5,801 nucleotides of DNA from a bacterium (GCA_025057335.1 JANWXG010000173.1:1-5801), one strand, 5' to 3'. Shown: positions 1-5,780, counted from the first letter of the stretch. Made by a program: numbers and translations. Notes: a model not told the origin generated them from the letters alone.

Positions 1-10
1 CGTGTGGAAT

Positions 11-16
11 GAGGAG
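11..16 (+). promoter_or_regulatory. Shine-Dalgarno of the first histidine kinase
   Basis: GAGGAG lies only two bases before the ATG at 19, which is closer than usual. The start is still well fixed, because an in-frame TGA sits at 10-12 and no other start codon lies between it and 19. No promoter is visible in the few bases before it, so the gene is probably read from an upstream promoter outside the window. Confidence 0.5.
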
Positions 17-18
17 AC

Positions 19-1113
19 ATGAGCCGATTGCTGTTGATGCTGGCGAGCAAACCGAACCAGCGCCTGCTCGAAGAAGCCCTGGCAGGGCGTTACGCGCTGA
101 CGCTTTTCGACCCTGCTCGCTATCGTGGCGCATTGCCCCACTGTGACCTCGTGCTGGTGGATGGGGTGATGCTGGAGCGGTACATGGGGGATATCCTCTC
201 CGCGCGACAGGGGGCGCTGCCCGTGCTCCTGCCTGTGCTGCTAGTGACCTCGCGCCGCACCGTCGGACTGGCAACGCGCAACCTGTGGAAGTCGGTGGAT
301 GAAGTGCTCCTCACGCCCATCGAGCGGGTAGAGCTGCAGGCGCGTGTGGAGGTGCTGCTGCGCGCGCGTCAGCTCTCGGCGGAGCTGTACCAGCGCAATC
401 AGGAGCTGGAGGCGTTTGTGCATGCGGTCACACACGAGCTGCGCGCGCCCCTGAGGGCGATGACGGGCTTCGCCGAGGCGCTCGTGGAGGATGCTCCTCT
501 GCCCCAGGAGAGCGAAGCAGCAGGATACCTACAGCGCATCGTGCAGGCGGCGCAGGAGGCGAAGCAGATTCTGGACTGTCTGCTTACGTTCGCGCGGCTG
601 GGGCGGGAGGTGGAGGTACAGCAGGTGTGGCTGGAACCGCTCATCCAGAGTTGCATCCGCGCTCGAGAGGGGGAAATCGCCAGCACTGGCGCCCAGGTGG
701 ATTACAGCGTCGAATGCGATTCGGTTGAAGCCGACCCGCTGCTACTGAAAATCGTGCTGGACAACCTGCTCTCCAATGCGCTGAAGTTCCGTTTTAAGGA
801 TAGAGCACCGCGCATCATTATCCGTGCCACACCGCAGAACGGGTTCTGCCGCATCGAGGTGCAGGATAACGGTATCGGCATCCTGCCTGAAGACGAGCAA
901 CGGTTATTCACTCCCTTCACCCGGCTGCACGGCGGGGAGGAGTACGCTGGCATTGGATTGGGCCTCAGCATCGTGAGAAAGGCGGTGACCATAATGGGAG
1001 GGCGTTACGGAGTGGTTTCCTCGGAGAACGAGGGAAGCACTTTCTGGATCTCACTACCACTGGTAGAGGGTGAAAGGTATGAGGGTTCTGCTGGTGGACG
1101 ACAATCCGAATGA
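19..1113 (+). CDS. Cytoplasmic sensor histidine kinase with degenerate N-terminal receiver domain
   Basis: The 364-residue protein is a two-component histidine kinase, expected to autophosphorylate on histidine and pass the phosphate to a response regulator. Residues about 3-118 look like a receiver fold: D48 sits at the phospho-acceptor position (LVLVDG) and T77 at the switch Thr/Ser. However, the N-terminal acidic pair is replaced by S10-K11, and the conserved Lys before Pro is T99, so this is probably a pseudo-receiver. A short helical linker (about 115-134) leads to the H box HELRAPLR with H139 as phospho-acceptor. The ATP-binding domain follows: N box DNLLSNALKF (248-257), G1 DNGIG (283-287), F box LFTPFTRLHG (296-305) and G2 GIGLGL (311-316). 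The H box and the FTRLHGGEEY stretch resemble phytochrome-type kinases. No signal peptide or membrane segment is visible, so it should be cytosolic. Its last 11 codons overlap the next gene, and the tail after FWISLPL is probably not structural. The input signal is unknown. Confidence 0.93.
   Translation: MSRLLLMLASKPNQRLLEEALAGRYALTLFDPARYRGALPHCDLVLVDGVMLERYMGDILSARQGALPVLLPVLLVTSRRTVGLATRNLWKSVDEVLLTPIERVELQARVEVLLRARQLSAELYQRNQELEAFVHAVTHELRAPLRAMTGFAEALVEDAPLPQESEAAGYLQRIVQAAQEAKQILDCLLTFARLGREVEVQQVWLEPLIQSCIRAREGEIASTGAQVDYSVECDSVEADPLLLKIVLDNLLSNALKFRFKDRAPRIIIRATPQNGFCRIEVQDNGIGILPEDEQRLFTPFTRLHGGEEYAGIGLGLSIVRKAVTIMGGRYGVVSSENEGSTFWISLPLVEGERYEGSAGGRQSE
1065..1070 (+). promoter_or_regulatory. 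Shine-Dalgarno deciding the start of the hybrid kinase
   Basis: AGAGGG inside the end of the upstream kinase gene lies eight bases before the ATG at 1079. A GTG three codons upstream, at 1070, is also in frame but would have no properly spaced ribosome site. The ATG also gives the canonical receiver beginning MRVLLVDDN, so I prefer 1079. Confidence 0.55.
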
Positions 1114-2656
1114 TCGCGAGCTGGTCAAACGGCGATTGCGCAAGGCGATAGGGGACGTGCAGTTTGTGGAGGTTGTGAAACGGGAGGATTTTAAAGCCGC
1201 CTTGCAGCGTGGAGATTTTGACATTGTGTTGACAGACTACCGTCTACACTGGTCCGATGGGTTCGCCGTGCTGCAGGCGGTGAAGCTGCAGTACCCGCAT
1301 ATCCCCGTCGTGATGGTGACCGACTCGGGCAACGAAGAGGTCGCGGCGCGGGGCATGCGCGAGGGACTGAGCGACTATGTGCTCAAAGGGCATCTGACGC
1401 GCCTGCCGGACGCCGTTCGGGAAGCAATCGAGCGTGAGCGGTTGAATCGCGAGTATGCGCGCGCGCTGGAGGAGCTGCGCCGCTCGCACGAAGCGCTGCA
1501 GGAGGCGATGCGACAGCTGCAAGAGACGCAGCAGCAGGTCATCCAGCAACAACGCCTGCGTGCCCTGGGTGAGATGGCAAGCGGTATCGCGCACGACTTC
1601 AACAACGCGCTCACGCCCATCCTGGGGTTGACCGAGCTGCTGCTGGAGACCCCTACTGTGACCGCAGACCCGCAAGTGAAGCGTTACCTGGAGATGATTC
1701 ACACAGCAGCCCAGGACGCGGCGCAAACGGTGAGCCGCCTGCGCGAGTTTTACCGTCCTCGCGGGCGCGCGGAGCTGCGACAGCCTCTGGACGTGAACGC
1801 GATTGTGGAGGAGGCGGTGCAGCTGACCGCGCCGCGCTGGAAGGAGCAGGCAGAAGCGCGCGGCGTGTTTATCCGCGTGCATACACACCTGCAGCCCCTG
1901 CCGCAGGTCTTCGCCAACGGCGGGGAGCTGCGCGAGGTGTTACAGAACCTCATCTTCAACGCTGTCGACGCCTTGCCCAACGGAGGCGATATCACTATCC
2001 GCACCTACCTCTCCCAGAGCGCGCAACCCGAGTACGTGGTCATTGAAGTGCAGGATAACGGCATCGGCATGGACGCCGAGACCCGGGTGCGATGCTTCGA
2101 GCCGTTCTTCAGCACCAAAGGCGAACAGGGTTCTGGGCTCGGACTGGCTGTGGTATACGGTATCGTGCAGAGGCATGAGGGCAAGATCGAGGTGGACAGC
2201 CAGCTGGGCGCTGGCACTACCTTCCGCGTATTCCTCCCCCTGAGCGTGGAAGAGGAAGCCGTTTCTGCCTCCGAGCAGGACATCTCCCCCAATGCGCCCC
2301 TACGCATCCTGCTCGTGGAGGACAAACCGCTGGTGCGCGAGGTGCTTCGGGAACATCTGCTGCGACAGGGGCATCTCGTAGAGACCGCAGCAGATGGCAA
2401 AAAAGGACTGGAGAAGTTTCTGCAATCACGCTTTGACCTAGTCATCACCGACTTGGCGATGCCTGTGATGAGCGGTGAGCAGCTGGCGGCAGAAATCAAA
2501 CGGGTTGCCCCCAACAAGCCAATTATCTTATTGACGGGGTTTGGCGACTCGCTCCATGCACAGAACGCCTACGCGGATTTGGTGGACCATGTGCTCATCA
2601 AGCCTGTCACACACTATGCGCTTCGCCAGGCAATTGCGAAAGTGACCGCCGAGTAG
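1079..2656 (+). CDS. Hybrid response regulator - histidine kinase - response regulator
   Basis: The 525-residue protein (from the ATG at 1079) has three modules. Receiver 1 (about 1-120) is complete: acidic pair D7-D8, phospho-acceptor D53 (VLTDYRL), T81 and K103. A long charged and Gln-rich helix (about 115-168) looks like a coiled-coil linker for dimerisation. The kinase core has H box AHDFNNALTPI with H172, N box NLIFNAVDAL (290-299), G1 DNGIGM (326-331), FEPFFSTK and G2 GSGLGL (351-356); this is the HDFNN class of kinases. Receiver 2 (about 408-525) is also complete: E414-D415, D458 (VITDLAMP), T486 and K508-P509. No membrane segment is visible. The gene overlaps the preceding kinase by 35 bases, implying coupled translation. 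It is plausible, but inferred, that receiver 1 accepts phosphate from that neighbour and controls this kinase, making a small phosphorelay. No DNA-binding output domain is present, so the final target is unknown. Confidence 0.94.
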   Translation: MRVLLVDDNPNDRELVKRRLRKAIGDVQFVEVVKREDFKAALQRGDFDIVLTDYRLHWSDGFAVLQAVKLQYPHIPVVMVTDSGNEEVAARGMREGLSDYVLKGHLTRLPDAVREAIERERLNREYARALEELRRSHEALQEAMRQLQETQQQVIQQQRLRALGEMASGIAHDFNNALTPILGLTELLLETPTVTADPQVKRYLEMIHTAAQDAAQTVSRLREFYRPRGRAELRQPLDVNAIVEEAVQLTAPRWKEQAEARGVFIRVHTHLQPLPQVFANGGELREVLQNLIFNAVDALPNGGDITIRTYLSQSAQPEYVVIEVQDNGIGMDAETRVRCFEPFFSTKGEQGSGLGLAVVYGIVQRHEGKIEVDSQLGAGTTFRVFLPLSVEEEAVSASEQDISPNAPLRILLVEDKPLVREVLREHLLRQGHLVETAADGKKGLEKFLQSRFDLVITDLAMPVMSGEQLAAEIKRVAPNKPIILLTGFGDSLHAQNAYADLVDHVLIKPVTHYALRQAIAKVTAE

Positions 2657-2662
2657 AGGAGG
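2657..2662 (+). promoter_or_regulatory. Strong Shine-Dalgarno of purE
   Basis: A perfect AGGAGG begins directly after the TAG stop of the hybrid kinase (2654-2656) and ends five bases before the purE ATG at 2668. This supports that start and cotranscription with the kinase genes. Confidence 0.8.
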
Positions 2663-2667
2663 AAGGG

Positions 2668-3168
2668 ATGGCTCAACCAGTAGTGGGCATCATTATGGGT
2701 AGCGATTCGGACCTGCCGACGATGCGTCAGGCAGCAGAGGTGCTGGACGAGTTCGGTGTGCCGTATGAGATTCGTGTGCTCTCCGTGCATCGCACGACTA
2801 TGGACGTGATTGAATACGCTCGCAATGCCCGCGAGCGCGGGCTCAAAGTCATCATCGCAGGGGCAGGCGGCTCCGCCCACCTGCCTGGCATTACCGCCAG
2901 CATTACCACCCTGCCCGTCATCGGCGTGCCCGTGGAAAGCCGACTGCAAGGCTGGGACTCGCTCCTCTCCATCGTGCAGATGCCAGCGGGAGTGCCTGTG
3001 GCGACAGTTGCCATCGGCGGGGGGCGCAACGCAGGCATCCTCGCTGTGCAGATACTCGCCGCTTTCGACGAGGAGCTGCATCAGAAGGTGGTGGAGTTTA
3101 AGCGTCAGCTCGCAGAGCAATCACGCGCGAAGAACCAGAACCTGCCCCAGCTGCTCCAGCGGGAGTGA
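2668..3168 (+). CDS. purE: N5-carboxyaminoimidazole ribonucleotide mutase (PurE, class I)
   Basis: PurE converts N5-CAIR to CAIR in de novo purine synthesis, using the product of PurK; it acts in the cytosol and is usually an octamer. The 166-residue length is typical. Visible family motifs are GSDSD (11-15) for the substrate phosphate, SVHR (39-42, usually SAHR), GAGGSAHLPG (65-74) with H71, LPVIGVPV (82-89), and the strongly conserved SLLSIVQMPAGVPVATVAIG (98-117). After about residue 145 comes a charged helical tail of ordinary length. A purK gene next door supports the class I (N5-CAIR mutase) activity over class II AIR carboxylase. The gene begins 11 bases after the hybrid kinase gene with no room for a separate promoter, so it is probably cotranscribed with it. 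Its 3' end faces the 3' end of purK. Confidence 0.97.
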   Translation: MAQPVVGIIMGSDSDLPTMRQAAEVLDEFGVPYEIRVLSVHRTTMDVIEYARNARERGLKVIIAGAGGSAHLPGITASITTLPVIGVPVESRLQGWDSLLSIVQMPAGVPVATVAIGGGRNAGILAVQILAAFDEELHQKVVEFKRQLAEQSRAKNQNLPQLLQRE

Positions 3169-3190
3169 AATTCTTCTCGCCACACTTGCA

Positions 3191-3210
3191 GGGACGCACA
3201 GCTGCGTGCC
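3191..3210. terminator. Weak hairpin between convergent purE and purK
   Basis: ACGCA (3194-3198) and TGCGT (3203-3207) pair around a CAGC loop, and two outer G-C pairs follow after a G-G mismatch. The hairpin sits in the 42-base gap between two convergent stop codons, where a shared terminator would be expected. No T-run follows on either strand, so a classical intrinsic terminator is not supported and the call rests on location. Confidence 0.22.
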
Positions 3211-4320
3211 TCACACGCGCCCAGAAGGATACAGAGCGAACACTTTTTGCAGCAGAGTCTCTCGCTCTTCGGGGCTGTCCGCGCGCACGGTGATGTGCCC
3301 AATCTTTCTGCCTGGGCGAGGCTGTTTGCCATACAGGTGCAAGTGTGCGTGAGGCACTGCCAGCACTTCACGGGTCGGCGGCAGCTCGCCAATCAGGTTG
3401 ACCATCGCGCTGTAGCCGCGCGGGGCAGTGCTGCCCAGAGGCAAACCGCAAATCGCCCGCAAGTGGTTCTCGAACTGGCTGGTCTCCGCGCCCTCGATAG
3501 TCCAGTGACCGCTGTTGTGCACGCGCGGTGCGACCTCGTTCGCCAGCAACCGCTCACCGACCTGGAACATCTCGATGGCGACCACGCCCACGTAGTCCAG
3601 CTCCTGTAGCAGGCGCGTGACGTACTCGCGTGCAGCTGATTCCAGCTGGGGAGAGGTGTTTGGCGCTGGAGCCAGCGATAGGCGTAGGATGCCCCCGCGA
3701 TGATAGTTCTCTACTAGCGGGTACACTGCAACCTCGCCATGCAGCGACCTGACGCCCAGCACAGACACCTCGCGGTCAAACGGCACTAACTCCTCTACGA
3801 TGAGCGGCTGCGCCCCGAGCCTTTGCACCGCCTGCAGGAACTCCTCTTCAGAGTGGGCGACCTGTTGCCCCTTGCCGTCGTAGCCGAAGCGCCGCGTCTT
3901 CACTACGCAAGGGCAGCCGACCGCCTCCAGCGCAGCCAGCGGCTGTTGGGGAGGTATCTCGGCGAAGCGGGGGACGGGGATACCGACCTCGTGCAAGAAA
4001 CGCTTCTCCAGCAGTCTGTCCTGAAACAGCTCCAGTGCGCGAGGCGTCGGGCGCACGGGCACGCGCTCTGCTAGCCACTGCGCCGTTGGTAGGGGCACGT
4101 TCTCGAACTCGTAAGTGATACACGCTTTGCCTTCTGCAAACCGCGCTAGCAGCTCCCACTGGTCATACGGCGCGCTCAGCAGCGGCGCTACCTGCCCCGC
4201 GCACGCGCTCGGCTCGGGGTCGTATAGCGTCGCGTAGACCCCCAGCGGATAGCCTGCCAGCGCCAGCATCCGCCCCAGTTGACCACCGCCCAGAATGCCG
4301 ACCTGTACCCTCTCCTCCAT
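3211..4320 (-). CDS. purK: N5-carboxyaminoimidazole ribonucleotide synthetase (PurK)
   Basis: PurK uses ATP and bicarbonate to carboxylate AIR to N5-CAIR, the substrate of PurE. The 369-residue protein has the expected order of parts. The N-terminal nucleotide-fold motif is GILGGGQLGRM (8-18). The ATP-grasp core includes VVKTRRFGYDGKGQ (139-152) and VEELVPFDREVSV (175-187). The signature NEVAPRVHNSGHWTIEG (261-277) is followed by TSQFENHLRAI (280-290). The C-terminal domain has the usual HLYGK (327-331) and GRKIGHI (337-343). The ATG at 4320 is the only reasonable start, because an in-frame stop (reverse of 4342-4344) lies just upstream with no other start codon between. The ribosome site is weak; GGAGGAGAGG lies within the first codons instead of before the ATG. 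The gene diverges from selD and converges on purE, instead of forming the common purEK operon. Confidence 0.97.
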   Translation of the reverse strand: MEERVQVGILGGGQLGRMLALAGYPLGVYATLYDPEPSACAGQVAPLLSAPYDQWELLARFAEGKACITYEFENVPLPTAQWLAERVPVRPTPRALELFQDRLLEKRFLHEVGIPVPRFAEIPPQQPLAALEAVGCPCVVKTRRFGYDGKGQQVAHSEEEFLQAVQRLGAQPLIVEELVPFDREVSVLGVRSLHGEVAVYPLVENYHRGGILRLSLAPAPNTSPQLESAAREYVTRLLQELDYVGVVAIEMFQVGERLLANEVAPRVHNSGHWTIEGAETSQFENHLRAICGLPLGSTAPRGYSAMVNLIGELPPTREVLAVPHAHLHLYGKQPRPGRKIGHITVRADSPEERETLLQKVFALYPSGRV

Positions 4321-4337
4321 CGCACCAGCACCATCCG

Positions 4338-4367
4338 TTGACTATGAGTGCAGCAAGCCAGTATAAT
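4338..4367 (+). promoter_or_regulatory. Sigma-70 promoter for selD
   Basis: TTGACT (4338-4343, five of six to consensus) and a perfect TATAAT (4362-4367) are separated by 18 bases. Transcription would start near 4374, leaving a leader of about 43 bases before the selD ATG at 4417. It lies in the divergent purK-selD gap, exactly where a selD promoter is needed. It strongly suggests that selD expression begins before 4417 and that the region 4417-4500 is part of the message. Confidence 0.82.
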
Positions 4368-4395
4368 CCTAGCACGCTCGCCCCCGATGTTGCAA
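4360..4395 (-). promoter_or_regulatory. Possible promoter for purK
   Basis: On the minus strand, TTGCAA (4390-4395) and TAGGAT (4366-4371) are 18 bases apart. TATACT (4360-4365), adjoining TAGGAT, is a better -10 match but has no good -35. Either arrangement would overlap the -10 of the selD promoter on the other strand, so the two promoters could interfere. The match is modest and the call rests mainly on purK needing a promoter here. Confidence 0.3.
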
Positions 4396-4408
4396 GGGGG
4401 GTAGGGGG
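4381..4408 (+). promoter_or_regulatory. selD: selD leader: competing hairpins around the ribosome site
   Basis: CCCCC (4381-4385) can pair with GGGGG at 4396-4400 to form a 5-bp all-GC hairpin with a 10-base loop, or instead with GGGGG at 4404-4408, the core of the selD Shine-Dalgarno. The two pairings exclude each other. The first would leave the ribosome site free and the second would hide it. Whether this is regulatory or merely reflects G-rich sequence cannot be told from the sequence. Confidence 0.3.
4403..4408 (+). promoter_or_regulatory. selD: Shine-Dalgarno of selD
   Basis: AGGGGG ends eight bases before the ATG at 4417, a good spacing. The GTG at 4501, which opens the uninterrupted part of the reading frame, has no comparable site: CAGCTGGCGCAG lies before it. 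This supports 4417 as the true start. Confidence 0.6.
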
Positions 4409-4416
4409 AACTGGCA

Positions 4417-5463
4417 ATGCAAGACGAACGGCTTCGCCTCACACAACGGGTGCGCTGCGCGGGTTGAGCGAGCAAGCTGGGCCCGACCCAGCTGGCGCAG
4501 GTGCTGCGTCAGTTTCCGCACATCGCCCACCCTGACCTGTTGGTGGGCATCCAGACCCGCGACGATGCAGGGGTGTTCCGCGTCCGCGAGGACATGGCGC
4601 TCGTGCAAACGGTGGACTTCTTCACCCCGATTGTGGACGACCCCTACTGGTACGGCGCCATTGCGGCGGCGAACTCCTTCAGCGACGTGTACGCGATGGG
4701 GGGCACGCCGCTCACCGCGCTGAACCTGGTCTGCTTCCCCATCGAGCTCGCTCCCGCCGAGATGCTGGCGGACATCCTGCGCGGCGGTTACGACAAGGCG
4801 CAGGAGGCAGGCGTGCTCATCGTCGGCGGGCATAGCGTGGACGACCCCGAGCCTAAATACGGCATGGCGGTGACGGGCGTGGTGCATCCCGAGCGGGTGG
4901 TTACCAACGCGGGGGCGCAGCCAGGCGACTTGCTGGTGCTCACCAAGCCGATAGGCACAGGCATCATCACCACCGCAGCGAAGTTCGACGAGTGCCCGCC
5001 CGACGTGCTAGAGGAAGCGATTCGCGTGATGGCGACGCTCAATCGGGGCGCGGCAGAGGTGATGCAGGAGGTGGGCGTACACGCGGCGACGGATGTGACG
5101 GGGTTCGGGCTGCTCGGTCACCTGCACCAGATGGCGCAGGCGAGCGGCGTGGCGTTTCGGCTCTTCGCCGAACAGGTTCCGCTGCTGCCCGAAGTGGAAC
5201 GGCTGGCGCAGCAGGGCAACACCACGCGCGGCGGCGACCTCAATCGGGAGTATCTGGGCGACCTGTTGCAGTTTGCCCCGGGTGTTTCGCCTGCGAAGCA
5301 GCAGGTGCTGCTCGACCCGCAGACATCTGGCGGGCTGGTGATAGCGTTGTCGCGCGAGCGGGTAGACCTGCTGCTGGACGCCCTGCGCGCTCGCCAGACG
5401 TCCTGCGCGGCGGTCATCGGGGAAGCGTTTGCTGGAACGCCTGGGCTCCTGCAGGTGGAATAG
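4417..5463 (+). CDS. selD: Selenide, water dikinase (SelD), selenoprotein with UGA-encoded selenocysteine 17
   Basis: SelD makes selenophosphate from selenide and ATP, giving AMP and phosphate; selenophosphate is the selenium donor for Sec-tRNA and for 2-selenouridine. The frame starts at ATG 4417, reads MQDERLRLTQRVRCAG, meets TGA at codon 17 (4465-4467), continues ASKLGPTQLAQ, and joins the long open frame at codon 29. With Sec17 the protein is 348 residues, close to the 347 of E. coli SelD. R7, L8, T9, Q10, catalytic position 17, K20 and P23 then fall at the same numbers as in E. coli. Later motifs are TRDDAGV (47-53), DFFTPIVDDP (67-76), NSFSDVYAMGG (86-96), GGHSVDDPEPKYG (137-149), TDVTGFGLLGH (225-235) and DPQTSGGL (300-307). 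A hairpin just after the TGA fits a bacterial SECIS. Without the first 28 residues the protein would lose the catalytic residue and K20, so a start at 4501 is unlikely. A Cys-to-stop sequencing error or mutation is the main alternative. Confidence 0.93.
4465..4467 (+). other. selD: In-frame UGA, predicted selenocysteine codon
   Basis: This TGA is codon 17 of selD, at the position of the catalytic cysteine (Cys17 in E. coli) and followed three codons later by the essential lysine. Coding homology continues on both sides of it without a gap or frame change. Sec-containing SelD proteins are established in other bacteria and archaea. Confidence 0.88.
4470..4498 (+). promoter_or_regulatory. selD: Bacterial SECIS-like hairpin in selD
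   Basis: AGCTGGG (4475-4481) pairs perfectly with CCCAGCT (4487-4493) around the loop CCCGA. The stem can extend through C4473-G4495, G4472-C4496 and G4470-C4498, with purine mismatches between. If the top G-C pair opens, the loop begins with G, as in many bacterial SECIS loops. That G lies 16 bases from the U of the UGA, at the short end of the usual range. SelB would bind such an element to deliver Sec-tRNA. The fold was found by eye; no energy was calculated. Confidence 0.72.
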
Positions 5464-5612
5464 CTTCCCTGTATGACTTCTGTTGCTGGGAGTATCAAGC
5501 CTTCTTCCTGTTGGGACAGTGTTCGGAGAGTCCCCTTGAGCCACACTAGCGCATGAGGCGCTTCTCCAGGAGCTACCCGCTGAAACGAGGGGCTGTGATG
5601 AAAGAGAAAGCT

Positions 5613-5694
5613 ACCTGTGCAGGTTCTCATCCGCGCAGGCGGATTTGTGAGCACTCATAGCCCCCGACTACAGTCGGGAGAGGATATCTATGAG
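5613..5694. repeat. Palindrome cluster, possible dispersed intergenic repeat or structured RNA
   Basis: Four inverted repeats follow one another within 82 bases. ACCTG (5613-5617) pairs with CAGGT (5620-5624). ATCCGC (5629-5634) pairs with GCGGAT (5639-5644) around GCAG; its A can instead belong to CTCA (5626-5629), which pairs with TGAG (5648-5651). CTCATAG (5654-5660) pairs perfectly with CTATGAG (5688-5694) and encloses CCCGACT (5663-5669) with AGTCGGG (5672-5678). A GCGCAGG hairpin followed shortly by a CCCGAC..GTCGGG hairpin resembles dispersed intergenic elements I recall from cyanobacteria and Chloroflexi. That is memory, not a search. No known riboswitch or tRNA signature is visible. 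Confidence 0.5.
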
Positions 5695-5780
5695 ACTTCT
5701 AGGAAACCGCTGTCCTCTTGGGGAAGCAAAGGTTCCCTGCTCTCGCCTGCCATCTCCCCTTGCTCCTACCTAGCTTGAGA

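Noticed and set aside
1..22. End of an upstream gene, either TGA at 10-12 or an ATGA overlap at 19-22
   Set aside because: Two frames give possible short C-termini and a third stays open until about 143. With fewer than eight codons none can be chosen, so no partial gene is listed.
1070..1078. GTG at 1070 as the start of the hybrid kinase
   Set aside because: No spaced ribosome site precedes it, while ATG 1079 has AGAGGG eight bases upstream and begins the receiver canonically. The difference is three residues.
1244..1888. 214-codon minus-strand open frame opposite the hybrid kinase
   Set aside because: Rich in His, Leu, Gln and Arg, as expected from the antisense of a GC-rich gene, with no recognisable motif and a fully coding plus strand.
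4501..5463. selD starting at GTG 4501 as a conventional 320-residue ORF
   Set aside because: It would lack the catalytic residue and Lys20, has no good ribosome site, and ignores clear SelD homology upstream that continues in frame through the UGA.
4992..5549. 185-codon plus-strand open frame overlapping selD
   Set aside because: The composition (Arg, Ala, Gly, Pro) is typical of a shifted frame in GC-rich DNA, and the selD frame carries all the conserved motifs.
5589..5612. Hammerhead ribozyme core
   Set aside because: The sequence reads CTGTGATGA instead of the strict CTGATGA, and the required three-stem arrangement with GAAA is not present.
5610..5650. tRNA T-arm (GGTTCTCATCC)
   Set aside because: The purine after TTC is missing, the flanking five bases do not pair, and no anticodon or acceptor arm can be found, so it is not tRNA-Sec.
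5118..5654. Minus-strand open frame spanning the end of selD and the downstream region
   Set aside because: Most of it is antisense to selD, low-complexity Ser/Arg sequence with no motif, and it crosses hairpins.
5700..5752. 17-codon minus-strand frame (ATG at 5752) with a GGGGAG-like site, as a leader peptide
   Set aside because: The site touches the ATG, the peptide has no attenuation-type residue run, and no downstream gene is visible on that strand.
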